Numbered from the stretch's first letter, positions 35,250 to 44,130 are shown. The stretch is 64,000 nt of DNA from an uncultured Pseudomonadota bacterium (GCA_945952465.1 CAMFIB010000006.1:1-64000), one strand, 5' to 3'. Translations and numbers: made by a program. The notes: a model not told the origin generated them from the sequence alone.

Positions 35250-36101
35250 ATGAACGACGACGTCTACATCCTCACCCTCTCCTGCACCGACCGACCCGGC
35301 ATCGTCCACGCCGTCTCGGGTTTCCTGCTGGAGCGCGGCGGCAACATTGAGGAGGCCGCCCAGTTCAACGACGGTGACACCGGCCTGTTCTTCATGCGGG
35401 TGCGCTTCGCCTGCAGCCAGCTCAGCCACGACGAGCTGCGCGACCAGTTGCCCGAACTCGCCGCCCAGCTCGGCCTGGACTGGAGCCTGCACGTGGCCGC
35501 CAAGCCGCTGCCCACCGTCATTTTGGTCAGCAAGGAAGGCCACTGCCTCAACGACCTGCTGTTCCGCTGGAAGAGCGGGCTGCTGCCGCTGGACATCCGC
35601 GCCATCGTCTCCAACCACCGCGACTTCTACCAGCTGGCGGCCAGCTACAACGTGCCCTTCCACCACATCCCGGTGACGGCCGCGACCAAGCCGCAGGCCG
35701 AGGCCAAGCTGCTCGACGTGATCGCCGGCGAAGGCGCCGAGCTGGTGGTGCTGGCGCGCTACATGCAGATCCTGAGCGACAACCTGTGCCGTCAGCTGGC
35801 CGGCCGCGCCATCAACATCCACCACTCCTTCCTGCCCAGCTTCAAGGGCGCCAAGCCCTACTACCAGGCGCACGACCGTGGCGTGAAGCTGATCGGCGCG
35901 ACCGCCCACTACGTGACGGCCGACCTCGACGAAGGCCCGATCATCGAGCAGGACGTGGCCCGGGTGGACCACAGCAAGAGCGTGGAAGACCTCACCGCGC
36001 TGGGCCGCGACACCGAAAGCCAGGTGCTGGCGCGCGCCGTGAAATGGCACAGCGAGCACCGGGTGCTGCTGAACGGCCACAAGACCGTGATCTTCAGGTA
36101 A
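35250..36101 (+). CDS. purU: Formyltetrahydrofolate deformylase
   Basis: 283 aa. The N-terminal ACT domain (about 3-80, ILTLSCTDRPGIVHAVSGFL) senses ligand, and the formyltransferase-like domain holds NIHHSFLPSFKGAKPYYQA with the conserved Asn-His, then GATAHYVTADLDEGPIIEQD with Asp. It releases formate and tetrahydrofolate, balancing one-carbon pools. The ATG at 35250 is used; the ORF opens at 35223 but the first nine codons are unsupported. The last eight bases overlap the convergent glycosyltransferase. Confidence 0.95.
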   Translation: MNDDVYILTLSCTDRPGIVHAVSGFLLERGGNIEEAAQFNDGDTGLFFMRVRFACSQLSHDELRDQLPELAAQLGLDWSLHVAAKPLPTVILVSKEGHCLNDLLFRWKSGLLPLDIRAIVSNHRDFYQLAASYNVPFHHIPVTAATKPQAEAKLLDVIAGEGAELVVLARYMQILSDNLCRQLAGRAINIHHSFLPSFKGAKPYYQAHDRGVKLIGATAHYVTADLDEGPIIEQDVARVDHSKSVEDLTALGRDTESQVLARAVKWHSEHRVLLNGHKTVIFR

Positions 36102-38016
36102 GCGCCGAGGTGCCCGGTGCGGGCGCCGCCGCAGCAGCCAGCGCGGCCGGCCCGCGCGCCGCCCACATGCCCCACAGCGCGGCCTCGAAGTCGCGCGCGA
36201 AGCCGGCGGAGTCGAACACCCGGCTGGCCCGTGCCCGCTCGCGCAGGCCGGCGCGAAGCGCGGCCAGCGCGGCGGTGTCGGCGGTCAACGCCAGCGCCTT
36301 GCCGACGTAGTCGTCGGCGTCTTGGGCCACCCAGTCGTCCAGCCCCACCGCCCGCAACAGGCTGCCACTGGAGCGCGACAGCGGGGAGTGCCCCGGCAGC
36401 GCCAGCGTGGGCACGCCCATCCACAGCGCCTCGCAGGTGGTGGTGACGCCGGGGTAGGGAAATGTGTCGAGGATGGCGTCGACCTCGCCGAGGGCGCGGA
36501 GGTAGTCGGCGTGCGACGCGCAGTGCGGCGCGAAATCCACCCGCGACGGCTCCAGGCCCTGCGCGACGAGGCGCTCGAGAAACGAGGCCCGCACACCGGC
36601 GTCGTCCAGTTGCGGCGCCTGCACCCGGAGCCGCGCAGCCGGCTGCCGCGCGAGCACCCGCCCCCAGGTCTTGAGGCACAGGTCGTTGATCTTGGCCAGG
36701 TTCTGGAATGAGCCGAACGTGATGTGGCCGCGACTCTCGGCGGGCAGCGGCGCCACCGGCACCTGGCCCTCGGGCTCGGCCAGGCACATGGGCGCATCGC
36801 CCAGCAGCCAGATCGCCTCCGGACCACGCCCCCCCGCCTCGCCGAGATACTGGTCGCGGCCCAGCAGAAGCCAATCCATCGTCGCCACGCCGGTCGGGTT
36901 GGGAAACCCCAGCCAGCTCGCCTGCACCGGCGCCGGCCGGTGCGCGAACAGCGCGAGCCGGTTCCCGGCGGTGTGGCCGCTCAAGTCCATCAATAGATGG
37001 ATGCCGTCGGACTTGATCATGGCGGCGGCGGTGGCATCGTCCACGCCGGAGATGGGGTACCAGCCGGAGAAATTGGAACGCAGCTTTTCGCTGAGGTCGT
37101 CGGTCGCGTCGTCGGTCGGATAGGCGATCAGCTCGACGCGGGAACGGTCGAGGGCGCGAAGGAAGCCGTCGAGGAAATAGCCGCAGGGATGGCGGCGCAG
37201 GTCACCGGAGACACAACCCACGCGCAGCTTCGCGGGCGCCGGCTCGCAGTCCCACTGGCGGTGCGGGCGGCGGGCCAGCCGCTGCACGACGGAGCCGAAG
37301 ATGTCGACCTGGGCCTGGAGGGCAGCCGCCGACAGGTCTGGCCGGTAGGCTGCCGTAAAGATGATGGCGCTGCGCAGGCTGGTGTCGTCGGGGTCGATCG
37401 CCACGGCCTCGGCCATCAGGGCTTCGCCTTCGGCCATTTGGCCCCGCCAGGCCAACAGGGTGCCGAGCACGCGGCGGAACCGGGTGTCGCGCGGCCAGCG
37501 GCGGACCAGCTCGCGCGCCAGCGCCTCGGCCTCGGTGCCGCGACGCAGGTCGCGCAGCGCCATCAGCAGGCGGCGCTGGACCTCTGGATCGTCGGGCGAA
37601 AGCGTGGCCGCGCGGCGAAAGGCGTCCACGGCTTCGGCGTCGCGCTTGTGTTTTTGATGCAGCGCGCCCAGGTTGCGCCAGGCATCGGCGTAGTCGGGCT
37701 TGAGCCGGACGGCGGCCTCGAAGGAGGCCAGGGCCCCGGCCGCGTCGCCCCGCGCCAGTTGCACCGCGCCGAGGTTGTTGTGCACCAGCGGGTGCAGGGG
37801 GTCGAGCAGCAGCGCATGGCGGTAGCCGACCTCGGCCTCTGCCAGATCGCCCATGCGGTGCAGGGCCAGCGCGGGCTCGAACACCGCCTTCAGATCGGCC
37901 AGCGTGTGCTTCTTCAGCAGGCCGCCGTACTGCACCACGCCGCGCGCCGGCACGACGGAAGGTGTCAGGGGACGCGGCGGCAGGACGGACGGCGGCAAAG
38001 TCGGCGGATGGCTCAT
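36094..38016 (-). CDS. TPR protein with SPINDLY/O-GlcNAc-transferase-like catalytic domain
   Basis: 640 aa from the ATG at 38016; the frame is open to 38124, but that part is repeat-derived. Roughly five TPR motifs occupy residues 30-215 (LGAVQLARGDAAGALASFEA and similar). The GT41 catalytic half runs from about 260 to the end: RVGCVSGDLRRHPCGYF, DLSGHTAGNRLALFAHRPAP, GFPNPTGVATMD, FGSFQNLAKI, and DTFPYPGVTTTCEALWMGVP. Bacterial relatives glycosylate proteins, flagellin or adhesins; the target here is unknown. The 8-base tail overlap with purU is convergent. Confidence 0.9.
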   Translation of the reverse strand: MSHPPTLPPSVLPPRPLTPSVVPARGVVQYGGLLKKHTLADLKAVFEPALALHRMGDLAEAEVGYRHALLLDPLHPLVHNNLGAVQLARGDAAGALASFEAAVRLKPDYADAWRNLGALHQKHKRDAEAVDAFRRAATLSPDDPEVQRRLLMALRDLRRGTEAEALARELVRRWPRDTRFRRVLGTLLAWRGQMAEGEALMAEAVAIDPDDTSLRSAIIFTAAYRPDLSAAALQAQVDIFGSVVQRLARRPHRQWDCEPAPAKLRVGCVSGDLRRHPCGYFLDGFLRALDRSRVELIAYPTDDATDDLSEKLRSNFSGWYPISGVDDATAAAMIKSDGIHLLMDLSGHTAGNRLALFAHRPAPVQASWLGFPNPTGVATMDWLLLGRDQYLGEAGGRGPEAIWLLGDAPMCLAEPEGQVPVAPLPAESRGHITFGSFQNLAKINDLCLKTWGRVLARQPAARLRVQAPQLDDAGVRASFLERLVAQGLEPSRVDFAPHCASHADYLRALGEVDAILDTFPYPGVTTTCEALWMGVPTLALPGHSPLSRSSGSLLRAVGLDDWVAQDADDYVGKALALTADTAALAALRAGLRERARASRVFDSAGFARDFEAALWGMWAARGPAALAAAAAPAPGTSALT

Positions 38017-38099
38017 GGCGTGGGGATGGGCAAACGGCTCCCGGCGGGCGATGCCGGCAGCAAAACGCCCGATCGTACGCCACCCGGGAAACGCCCCTC

Positions 38100-38166
38100 G
38101 TTGCTCCTGATTCAGGAGCAACAAACGCTTATCTGGCGCTGACCAGAACCGGTTTTTTCTGTGAAA
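38100..38166. repeat. Dispersed palindromic repeat, best-preserved palindrome (GT41-eptA gap)
   Basis: TTGCTCCTGA (38101-38110) and TCAGGAGCAA (38112-38121) are exact complements around a single T. Then ATCTGGCGCTGACCAGAACC and GGTTTTTTCTGTGAA. The right end runs into the last codons of the eptA-like gene (stop at 38129). Confidence 0.7.
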
Positions 38167-39781
38167 CCCGGCCGCCGCGGCAGGCGGCGTAGGCGTCGAG
38201 GGTGCTGCGGTAGTCCTGGGTCTGGACGTCCATCAGCCCCAGCACCGAATGGAAGTAGTGGTCGTGCGAGACCGGCTGGTCGCGCCGCGCGGAGAGGCAC
38301 GCTTCGTCGAGCGCGTTGCGGCGCGCGAAGCCGGGCGACAGCCAACTGACCCACGCGACGTGTTTCTGCACGTCGGGCGCGATGGCGTAGGGCATGCCGT
38401 GCAGGTAGAGGTTGTTCTCGCCGAGCGATTCGCCGTGGTCGGACACGTAGAGCATGGCGGTGTCGCCGGGCTGGCGCTTCAGCCAGCCGATGGCGCGGGC
38501 CAGCATGTGGTCGGTGTAGGCAATGGAGTTGTCGTAGGCGTTCACCAGGCCTTCGGCGCTGCAGTCGGACAGCACGGTGCTGGTGCATTCGGGCTGGAAG
38601 GGCTTGAGCCCGGCGGGCGAGCGCTGGGCGTAGGCCGGGCCGTGGCTGCCCATCTGGTGCATCACCAGCACGATGCCTTTGGCGCGCCTGGCGGGGTCGA
38701 GCGCGGCGATGCGCTCGTCCAGCCCGTCGAGCATGGCGCCGTCGAGGCATTCGCCGCCGTCGCAGCCGAGGGTGGAGGTGTCGGCGTGGGGCACGCGCGC
38801 GCAGACGCCCTTGCAGCCGGCCTGGTTGTCGAGCCACAGTACGGCGAGGCCGGCGCGCTGCAGCACGTCGAGCAGGTTCTCGCGGCGCTGCGGGCCGTCG
38901 TCCAGGTGCTCGCGGGTCAGGTTGGAGAACATGCACGGCACCGACACCGCCGTGCTGGTGCCGCACGACCAGGCGTTGCCAAAGCTCAGCGCGCCTTCGC
39001 GCGCCAGCTCCGGCGTGGTCGGCCGCGGGTAGCCGTTGAGGCCGAAGTGGTCGCCGCGGGCGGTCTCGCCGACCACCAGCAGCAGCACCGGCGGCCGCGC
39101 CTGGCCGGCGTAGGCCGCGCCCAGCCGGGCGTCGGCGCCAACCGGCAGCAGTGGCCGGTCGCGGGGTTCGTGCGACTCGAACGCCACCCGCCCCACCGCG
39201 TACAGGCTGTTGAGCGGGTTGATCAGGTAGCGCACTTCCTTGTGGTTGCGCATGAGCGAGGCCAGCGGCTGGAAACACGCCAGCGTGGCCAGCAGCATCA
39301 CCGCCAGCGCCGCCGCCACCGTGGCGGGGCTGCGCCAGAGCTGGCGCTTCAGGCTGCCGTAGGCCACCGGCTGGCGCCACAGCAGCCAGGCGGGCAGCAG
39401 CGCCAGCAGCGCGACGATGAGGAACAGCCGGCCGTTGGCCAGCGCGCCGGCCTCGTGCGCGTCGGTCTGCAGCGCGTTGGTGATCATGCCGGGGTCGATG
39501 ACGACGCGGTAGCTCAGCATGAAGTGGCTGGCCAGCGCGGTGGCGACGATCAGCAGCGTGGCAACCGGCTTCAGCACGAAGCGCCATGCAGCCAGGCCGA
39601 GAATGGCCGCCAGCGCGGCCCAGATCATCAGCAGCATGGCCGCCGCGAAGGCCCAGCCGCCGCCGCTGGCCAGCAGGCCCAGCTCGCCGAACTGGCGCCA
39701 CAGCGCGCCGTTGCCGGCCAGCGCCATCCACAGGCTGGCGACCAGCACCACCCACAGCGGCGAAACGGCGTGGCGGGTCAT
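38129..39781 (-). CDS. eptA: Phosphoethanolamine transferase (EptA/PmrC-like)
   Basis: 550 aa inner-membrane enzyme. The N-terminal 170 residues have about five transmembrane helices (5-20, 45-65, 73-90, 118-135, 157-175). The periplasmic sulfatase-fold domain follows, with nucleophile Thr240 in VVGETARGDHFGLNGY, SCGTSTAVSVPCMFSNLTR with paired cysteines, and SDHGESLGENNLYLHG metal ligands. It transfers phosphoethanolamine to lipid A, lowering affinity for cationic peptides. Overlap with the PAP2 gene (ATGA) and the divergent PmrAB-like pair suggest joint control. C-terminal codons contain repeat sequence. Confidence 0.9.
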   Translation of the reverse strand: MTRHAVSPLWVVLVASLWMALAGNGALWRQFGELGLLASGGGWAFAAAMLLMIWAALAAILGLAAWRFVLKPVATLLIVATALASHFMLSYRVVIDPGMITNALQTDAHEAGALANGRLFLIVALLALLPAWLLWRQPVAYGSLKRQLWRSPATVAAALAVMLLATLACFQPLASLMRNHKEVRYLINPLNSLYAVGRVAFESHEPRDRPLLPVGADARLGAAYAGQARPPVLLLVVGETARGDHFGLNGYPRPTTPELAREGALSFGNAWSCGTSTAVSVPCMFSNLTREHLDDGPQRRENLLDVLQRAGLAVLWLDNQAGCKGVCARVPHADTSTLGCDGGECLDGAMLDGLDERIAALDPARRAKGIVLVMHQMGSHGPAYAQRSPAGLKPFQPECTSTVLSDCSAEGLVNAYDNSIAYTDHMLARAIGWLKRQPGDTAMLYVSDHGESLGENNLYLHGMPYAIAPDVQKHVAWVSWLSPGFARRNALDEACLSARRDQPVSHDHYFHSVLGLMDVQTQDYRSTLDAYAACRGGRVSQKKPVLVSAR

Positions 39782-40476
39782 CGCGCCACCTCCGGTGCGG
39801 CCGGCACGCGCAGCCGCGCGAACAGCGGGTCGCTGAGCCAGGCCACCACCGCGCACAGCCAGCCCGTCCACAGCGTGTGGCTCATGAAGTGCGCGCCGCG
39901 CCATTGCTGCACCAGCCCCAGCGACAGCCCTGCCACGACCGCCGCCACCAGCCAGGCCCGCGCCAGCCGGGGCCGGGCCTCGCGCAGCGCGAACCAGCCG
40001 CCGATGAACGCGAAGCCGGTGCTGGCGTGGCCGGCCGGAAAGCAGCGGCCGGCGCCGCCGTCGGCGCTGCGCCAGCCGGCCCAGTGCGACAGGTGGCGGG
40101 CCACGCCGCCGAAATCCGCCAGGTCCCAGGGGCAACTGGTGTGGTTGCTGCCCTTCAGCAGCACCACCACGCCGGTGGCCAGCAGCACGCTGGCCGGGAG
40201 CTGCAGCCGGCGCCCGAAAGGCAGGCCCACCAGCGGCCCGGCCGGCCGCGCGATGCCGAAGCACAGCACCACGACGAACAGCCAGCCCGCGCGGCGGGCG
40301 CCGTCGTGCAGCACGTTGGACAGCAGCCAGTCGTCGCGCAGCGCAAAGCCCTGCGGGCCGCCGCCGGTGGCGTGGGCCAGCGCAACGTCGAGCCCGCTGG
40401 CGTCCCAGGCGAGGCACAGCGCGAATGCCAGCGCCAGCACGATGGCGGCGCGGCGGTCGAGGTGGAAGGTCGGCAT
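39778..40476 (-). CDS. PAP2-family membrane phosphatase (lipid A or undecaprenyl type)
   Basis: 232 aa with about six transmembrane helices. PAP2 motifs: KGSNHTSCPW (C1-like, Lys then Asn instead of the usual Arg-Pro), RCFPAGHAS (C2, His), and RGAHFMSHTLWTG (C3, with Arg and His). In eptA-linked genes these enzymes remove a lipid A phosphate or recycle undecaprenyl pyrophosphate. Which one acts here is inference. It is the first gene of the minus-strand unit, coupled to eptA, with the PmrA-type box 28-44 bases upstream. Confidence 0.85.
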   Translation of the reverse strand: MPTFHLDRRAAIVLALAFALCLAWDASGLDVALAHATGGGPQGFALRDDWLLSNVLHDGARRAGWLFVVVLCFGIARPAGPLVGLPFGRRLQLPASVLLATGVVVLLKGSNHTSCPWDLADFGGVARHLSHWAGWRSADGGAGRCFPAGHASTGFAFIGGWFALREARPRLARAWLVAAVVAGLSLGLVQQWRGAHFMSHTLWTGWLCAVVAWLSDPLFARLRVPAAPEVAR

Positions 40477-40503
40477 GATGGGGCCGGACTGTCGGCCGCC
40501 GCG

Positions 40504-40520
40504 CTTAAGTCATGCTTAAG
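40504..40520. promoter_or_regulatory. Perfect PmrA/BasR-type box
   Basis: CTTAAG-TCATG-CTTAAG: a direct repeat of a hexamer with a five-base spacer, 40504-40520, in the 68-base intergenic region between the PAP2/eptA unit and the response regulator. It matches the published-type PmrA recognition layout (YTTAAK-N5-YTTAAK) and would allow autoregulation and control of eptA. Confidence 0.75.
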
Positions 40521-40544
40521 TGGTTTCCGCGCACAATGCCGGGC

Positions 40545-41231
40545 ATGCGGGTATTGGTGGTGGAAGACGACGAGGGCATTGCCCACGGCCTGGAACTGGC
40601 GCTGCGCCACGAGGGCTGGGCCGCCGACACGGTGCCGGGCGTGGAGGCAGCGTGGTCCGCCCTCACGGTGGAGCCGTTCGACATCGTGCTGCTCGACCTC
40701 GGCCTGGCCGACGGCGACGGCGCGCAGGTGCTGCAGCGGCTGCGCCGGGCGCCGCCCGGCCGGCTGCCCGACCCGGCCACGCCGGTGCTCATCATGACCG
40801 CGCGCGACCAGGTGGCCTCGCGCATCGCCGGCCTTGACATGGGCGCCGACGACTACGTCACCAAGCCCTTCGACGCCGGCGAGCTGGCCGCGCGCATTCG
40901 TGCGCTGCGCCGCCGCGCTGCGGGCCGCGCCCAGCCCGAGCTGCTGTGGGGCGAGCTGGCCATCGACCCCGCGGCCCGCCGCGTGACGCGCGCCGGCAAG
41001 GCGGTGGAGCTGTCCAGCCGCGAATTCGGCGTGCTGATGGCGCTGATGGAAGCGCGCCCGCGCGTGCTGTCGCGCCAGCAGATCGAGGCCAGCCTCTACA
41101 ACTGGGAGAGCCTGCTCGACAGCAACGCCATCGAGGTGCATGTGCACCACCTGCGCCGCAAGCTGGGCGACGGCGTGATCCGCACGCTGCGCGGCGTGGG
41201 CTACTTTGTGCCGGCGGAGCCTGCGCCGTGA
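40545..41231 (+). CDS. pmrA: OmpR-family response regulator, PmrA-like
   Basis: 228 aa. Receiver: acidic pair Glu/Asp at 7-9, phospho-acceptor Asp51 in LLDLGLADGDG, Thr in IMTARD, and Lys in YVTKPFD. The winged-helix trans_reg_C domain ends in IEVHVHHLRRKLG and IRTLRGVGYFV. Start at 40545 (MRVLVVEDD); ATG at 40536 also in frame. No Shine-Dalgarno is evident. A PmrA-type box lies 25 bases upstream. Coupled to the kinase gene by a GTGA overlap. Confidence 0.85.
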   Translation: MRVLVVEDDEGIAHGLELALRHEGWAADTVPGVEAAWSALTVEPFDIVLLDLGLADGDGAQVLQRLRRAPPGRLPDPATPVLIMTARDQVASRIAGLDMGADDYVTKPFDAGELAARIRALRRRAAGRAQPELLWGELAIDPAARRVTRAGKAVELSSREFGVLMALMEARPRVLSRQQIEASLYNWESLLDSNAIEVHVHHLRRKLGDGVIRTLRGVGYFVPAEPAP

Positions 41232-42583
41232 ACGCCGAGTTGCCCAAGAAGCGCCGCGGCCTGCCGGCCTCGCTGCTGCGCGACCTGCTGGCCTGGGCGC
41301 TCGGCGCGCTGCTGCTGGTGTGGGGCACCTTCGTGGCGTTCGGCTGGCGCACCGGCGTCCACGAGGCCGACGAACTCACCGACGGCCACCTCGCCAGCGT
41401 GGCCGCGCTCATGCTGGCGCAGCGGCACTTCGACTTCCAGCCCGCGCCCAGCGCCGCCTCGATCAGCGGCAACGCCGAGCTGCGCGCGCACGACTACCAG
41501 CAGTCGCTCAGCATCGTCGTCTGGGACGGCGGTGGCCAAGTGGTCGCCCGCACCGGCGAGGCGCCGACCCCGCCCTTCAGCGACACCGAAGGCTTCGAGA
41601 CGCTGCAGATCGGCACGCCGCCGGCCGGCTGGCGCACCTTCTCGCGCTGGGATTCACCGGCGCACGACCGCAAGGTGACGGTGCTGCTGAGCATCGCCGA
41701 GCGCGACGACCTGGCCGACGACATCGCCGAACAGGTCACCACGCCGGGGCTGTGGCTGCTGCCGGTGGTGGCGCTGGTGCTGGCGCTGGCCATCCGCCGC
41801 GGGCTGCGGCCGCTCGACCAGCTCAGCCAGCAGGTGCACCAGCTCGACATCCAGCGCGACACCGTGCTGCACGCGCCGCCGCACGAGGAGTTCCGCGCGG
41901 TGGTGTCGTCCATCAACACGCTGATGGCGCGCTACAACGCGGCGCTGTCGCGCGAGCGCGAGCTGGCCAGCGAGGTGGCGCACGAGCTGCGCACGCCGCT
42001 GGCCTCGCTGAGCCTGCACGCCTCCTCGCTGCAGCGCGGCCTCGACGCCGCCGAGCAGGCCGACGCCATCACCCGCATCGAACGCGACGCCGCCCGCGCG
42101 GCCAACGTGTTGTCCGACCTGCTCACCATGGCCCGCGCCAGCCGCGCCGAGCTGGCCGAGGCCGCGCAGCCGCTCGACCTCTGCGAGCTGGCGCGCGGCG
42201 TGGTGGCCGACTACGGCCAGAGCGCGCTGCAGAGCGGGCACGAGCTGTCGCTCGACGCGCCCGACACCGCCCCGTTCAAGGGCCACCCGGTGCTGCTGGA
42301 GCTGGCGCTGCGCAACCTGATCGACAACGCGCTGGCCCACACGCCGCACGGCACCGCGGTGCAGGTGCGGGTGACGGCCGCGCCGCCCGCCTTCGAGGTC
42401 AGCGACAACGGCCGCGCCGTCACGCAGGCCGCCGGCGGCAAGCCCGCCGGTGGCAACGCCGGCCTGGGCCTGGGCCACCAGGTGGTGCGCCGGGTGGCCG
42501 CCGTGCACGGCGGCACCTTCGAGGCCGACGACGGCCCGGCGCGCCAAGGCGGCCGCTACCGGCTGCTGCTCGCCGAGGGCTGA
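41228..42583 (+). CDS. pmrB: Two-component sensor histidine kinase, PmrB-like
   Basis: 451 aa, GTG start at 41228. Two transmembrane helices (about 16-38 and 173-189) bracket a 130-residue periplasmic sensor. The dimerization box contains His252 in ASEVAHELRTPLAS, and the ATPase has NLIDNALAHTPHG (N box), SDNG (G1) and GLGLGHQVV (G2-like). The periplasmic segment shows an Asp/Glu cluster (ERDDLADD) near the second helix, which in PmrB proteins can bind metals, but no recognisable ExxE motif was found. It presumably phosphorylates the preceding regulator. Confidence 0.85.
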   Translation: MNAELPKKRRGLPASLLRDLLAWALGALLLVWGTFVAFGWRTGVHEADELTDGHLASVAALMLAQRHFDFQPAPSAASISGNAELRAHDYQQSLSIVVWDGGGQVVARTGEAPTPPFSDTEGFETLQIGTPPAGWRTFSRWDSPAHDRKVTVLLSIAERDDLADDIAEQVTTPGLWLLPVVALVLALAIRRGLRPLDQLSQQVHQLDIQRDTVLHAPPHEEFRAVVSSINTLMARYNAALSRERELASEVAHELRTPLASLSLHASSLQRGLDAAEQADAITRIERDAARAANVLSDLLTMARASRAELAEAAQPLDLCELARGVVADYGQSALQSGHELSLDAPDTAPFKGHPVLLELALRNLIDNALAHTPHGTAVQVRVTAAPPAFEVSDNGRAVTQAAGGKPAGGNAGLGLGHQVVRRVAAVHGGTFEADDGPARQGGRYRLLLAEG

Positions 42584-42627
42584 CCCGCGGCCTCGCAGGG
42601 CCGCGCGAATTCCCGTACAGTGGCCGC

Positions 42628-44130
42628 ATGAACGCGCCGACCGCTGCCGCCGAAACCGGAACGCTACAAAATACAGAGCGCAAAGCCGAGATTCTGCGCC
42701 GACTTCAGCCGCTTTTGCCGTCTCATGCGCTGCTCTGGCAGGCCGAAGACACCACCCCCTACGAGTGCGACGGCCTGACCGCCTACCGCCAGCGCCCGCT
42801 GGCCGTGGCGCTGCCCGAAACCGAGGCGCAGGTGGCCGCCGTTTTGAAGGCCTGCCACGCGCTCGGCGTGCCGGTGGTGGCGCGCGGCGCGGGCACCGGC
42901 CTTTCGGGCGGCGCAATGCCGCACGGCCAGGGCGTGACGCTGTCGCTGGCCAAGTTCAACCGCATTCAGCGCATCGACCCGCTGGCCCGCACGGCGGTGG
43001 TGCAGTGCGGCGTGCGCAACCTCGCCATCAGCGAGGCCGCTGCGCCGCACGGCCTGTACTACGCGCCCGACCCGTCGAGCCAGATCGCCTGCACCATCGG
43101 CGGCAACGTGGCCGAGAACTCCGGCGGCGTGCACTGCCTGAAGTACGGCCTCACGCTGCACAACGTGCTGCAGGTGCGCGGCTACACCGCCGAGGGCGAG
43201 CCGGTCACCTTCGGCGGCACCGCGCTCGACGCGCCTGGCCTCGACCTGCTGAGCTTGGTGGTGGGCAGCGAGGGCATGCTGGCGGTGGTGACCGAAGTCA
43301 CCGTCAAGCTGCTGCCCAAACCCCAACTGGCGCGCTGCATCATGGCCAGCTTCAACGACGTGCGCCGGGCGGGCGACGCGGTGGCCGCGGTGATCGCGGC
43401 CGGCATCATTCCCGCCGGGCTCGAGATGATGGATAAGCCCATGACGGCCGCCGCCGAAGACTTCGTGCACGCCGGCTACGACCTGAACGCCGAGGCCATC
43501 CTGCTGTGCGAGAGCGACGGCACGCCAGAAGAGGTTGAAGAGGAGATCGGCCGCATGGAGGCGGTGCTGCGCGGTGCCGGCGCGACCGCCATGTCGGTCA
43601 GCCGCGACGAGGCCGAGCGCCTCAGGTTCTGGAGCGGCCGCAAGAACGCCTTCCCCGCCAGCGGCCGCCTCAGCCCCGACTACATGTGCATGGACAGCAC
43701 CATTCCGCGCAAGCGGCTGGCCGACGTGCTGCTGGCCATCCAGCAAATGGAAGGGAAGTACGGCCTGCGCTGCGCCAACGTGTTCCACGCGGGCGACGGC
43801 AACCTGCACCCGCTCATCCTGTTCGACGCCAACGACCCCGACCAGCTGCACCGCGCCGAACTGTTCGGCGCCGACATCCTGGAGACCAGCGTGGCGATGG
43901 GCGGCACCGTCACCGGCGAACACGGCGTGGGCGTGGAGAAGCTCAACAGCATGTGCGTGCAGTTCACGCCCGAGGAGCGCGAGGCCATGTTCGCCGTCAA
44001 GCGCGCCTTCGACCCCGCCGGCGGGCTGAACCCGGGCAAGGTCATTCCCACACTGCAGCGCTGCGCGGAGTACGGCAAGTTGGTGGTGCGCGGCGGCGTG
44101 CTGCCCCACCCGGAGCTGCCGCGGTTCTGA
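42628..44130 (+). CDS. glcD: FAD-linked glycolate oxidase subunit GlcD-like
   Basis: 500 aa, FAD-binding type 4 oxidase. PCMH nucleotide-binding motif RGAGTGLSGGAMP (about 90-102), then the C-terminal segment with FHAGDGNLHPLI and GEHGVGVEKLN typical of the GlcD/D-lactate dehydrogenase group. GlcE and GlcF are not adjacent, so a stand-alone D-lactate or D-2-hydroxyacid dehydrogenase is possible. Residues 12-30 (TLQNTERKAEILRRLQPLL) are repeat-derived. The stop overlaps the lrgA start (TGATG). Confidence 0.85.
   Translation: MNAPTAAAETGTLQNTERKAEILRRLQPLLPSHALLWQAEDTTPYECDGLTAYRQRPLAVALPETEAQVAAVLKACHALGVPVVARGAGTGLSGGAMPHGQGVTLSLAKFNRIQRIDPLARTAVVQCGVRNLAISEAAAPHGLYYAPDPSSQIACTIGGNVAENSGGVHCLKYGLTLHNVLQVRGYTAEGEPVTFGGTALDAPGLDLLSLVVGSEGMLAVVTEVTVKLLPKPQLARCIMASFNDVRRAGDAVAAVIAAGIIPAGLEMMDKPMTAAAEDFVHAGYDLNAEAILLCESDGTPEEVEEEIGRMEAVLRGAGATAMSVSRDEAERLRFWSGRKNAFPASGRLSPDYMCMDSTIPRKRLADVLLAIQQMEGKYGLRCANVFHAGDGNLHPLILFDANDPDQLHRAELFGADILETSVAMGGTVTGEHGVGVEKLNSMCVQFTPEEREAMFAVKRAFDPAGGLNPGKVIPTLQRCAEYGKLVVRGGVLPHPELPRF
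42661..42720. repeat. Dispersed palindromic repeat inside glcD 5' end
   Basis: ACGCTACAAAATACAGAGCG, CAAAGCCGAGATTCTGCGCC and GACTTCAGCCGCTTTTGCC. The opening matches the copy at 22164 (ACGCTACAAATGCAATAGC) and the rest preserves the CGCYGAC core and following GCC-TTTT block. Translated in the glcD frame. Confidence 0.5.

Noticed and set aside
38129-40417. 762-codon ORF fusing PAP2 and EptA
   Set aside because: The first third is out of frame with the true PAP2 gene; eptA starts at 39781 and the two are only overlapping by four bases.
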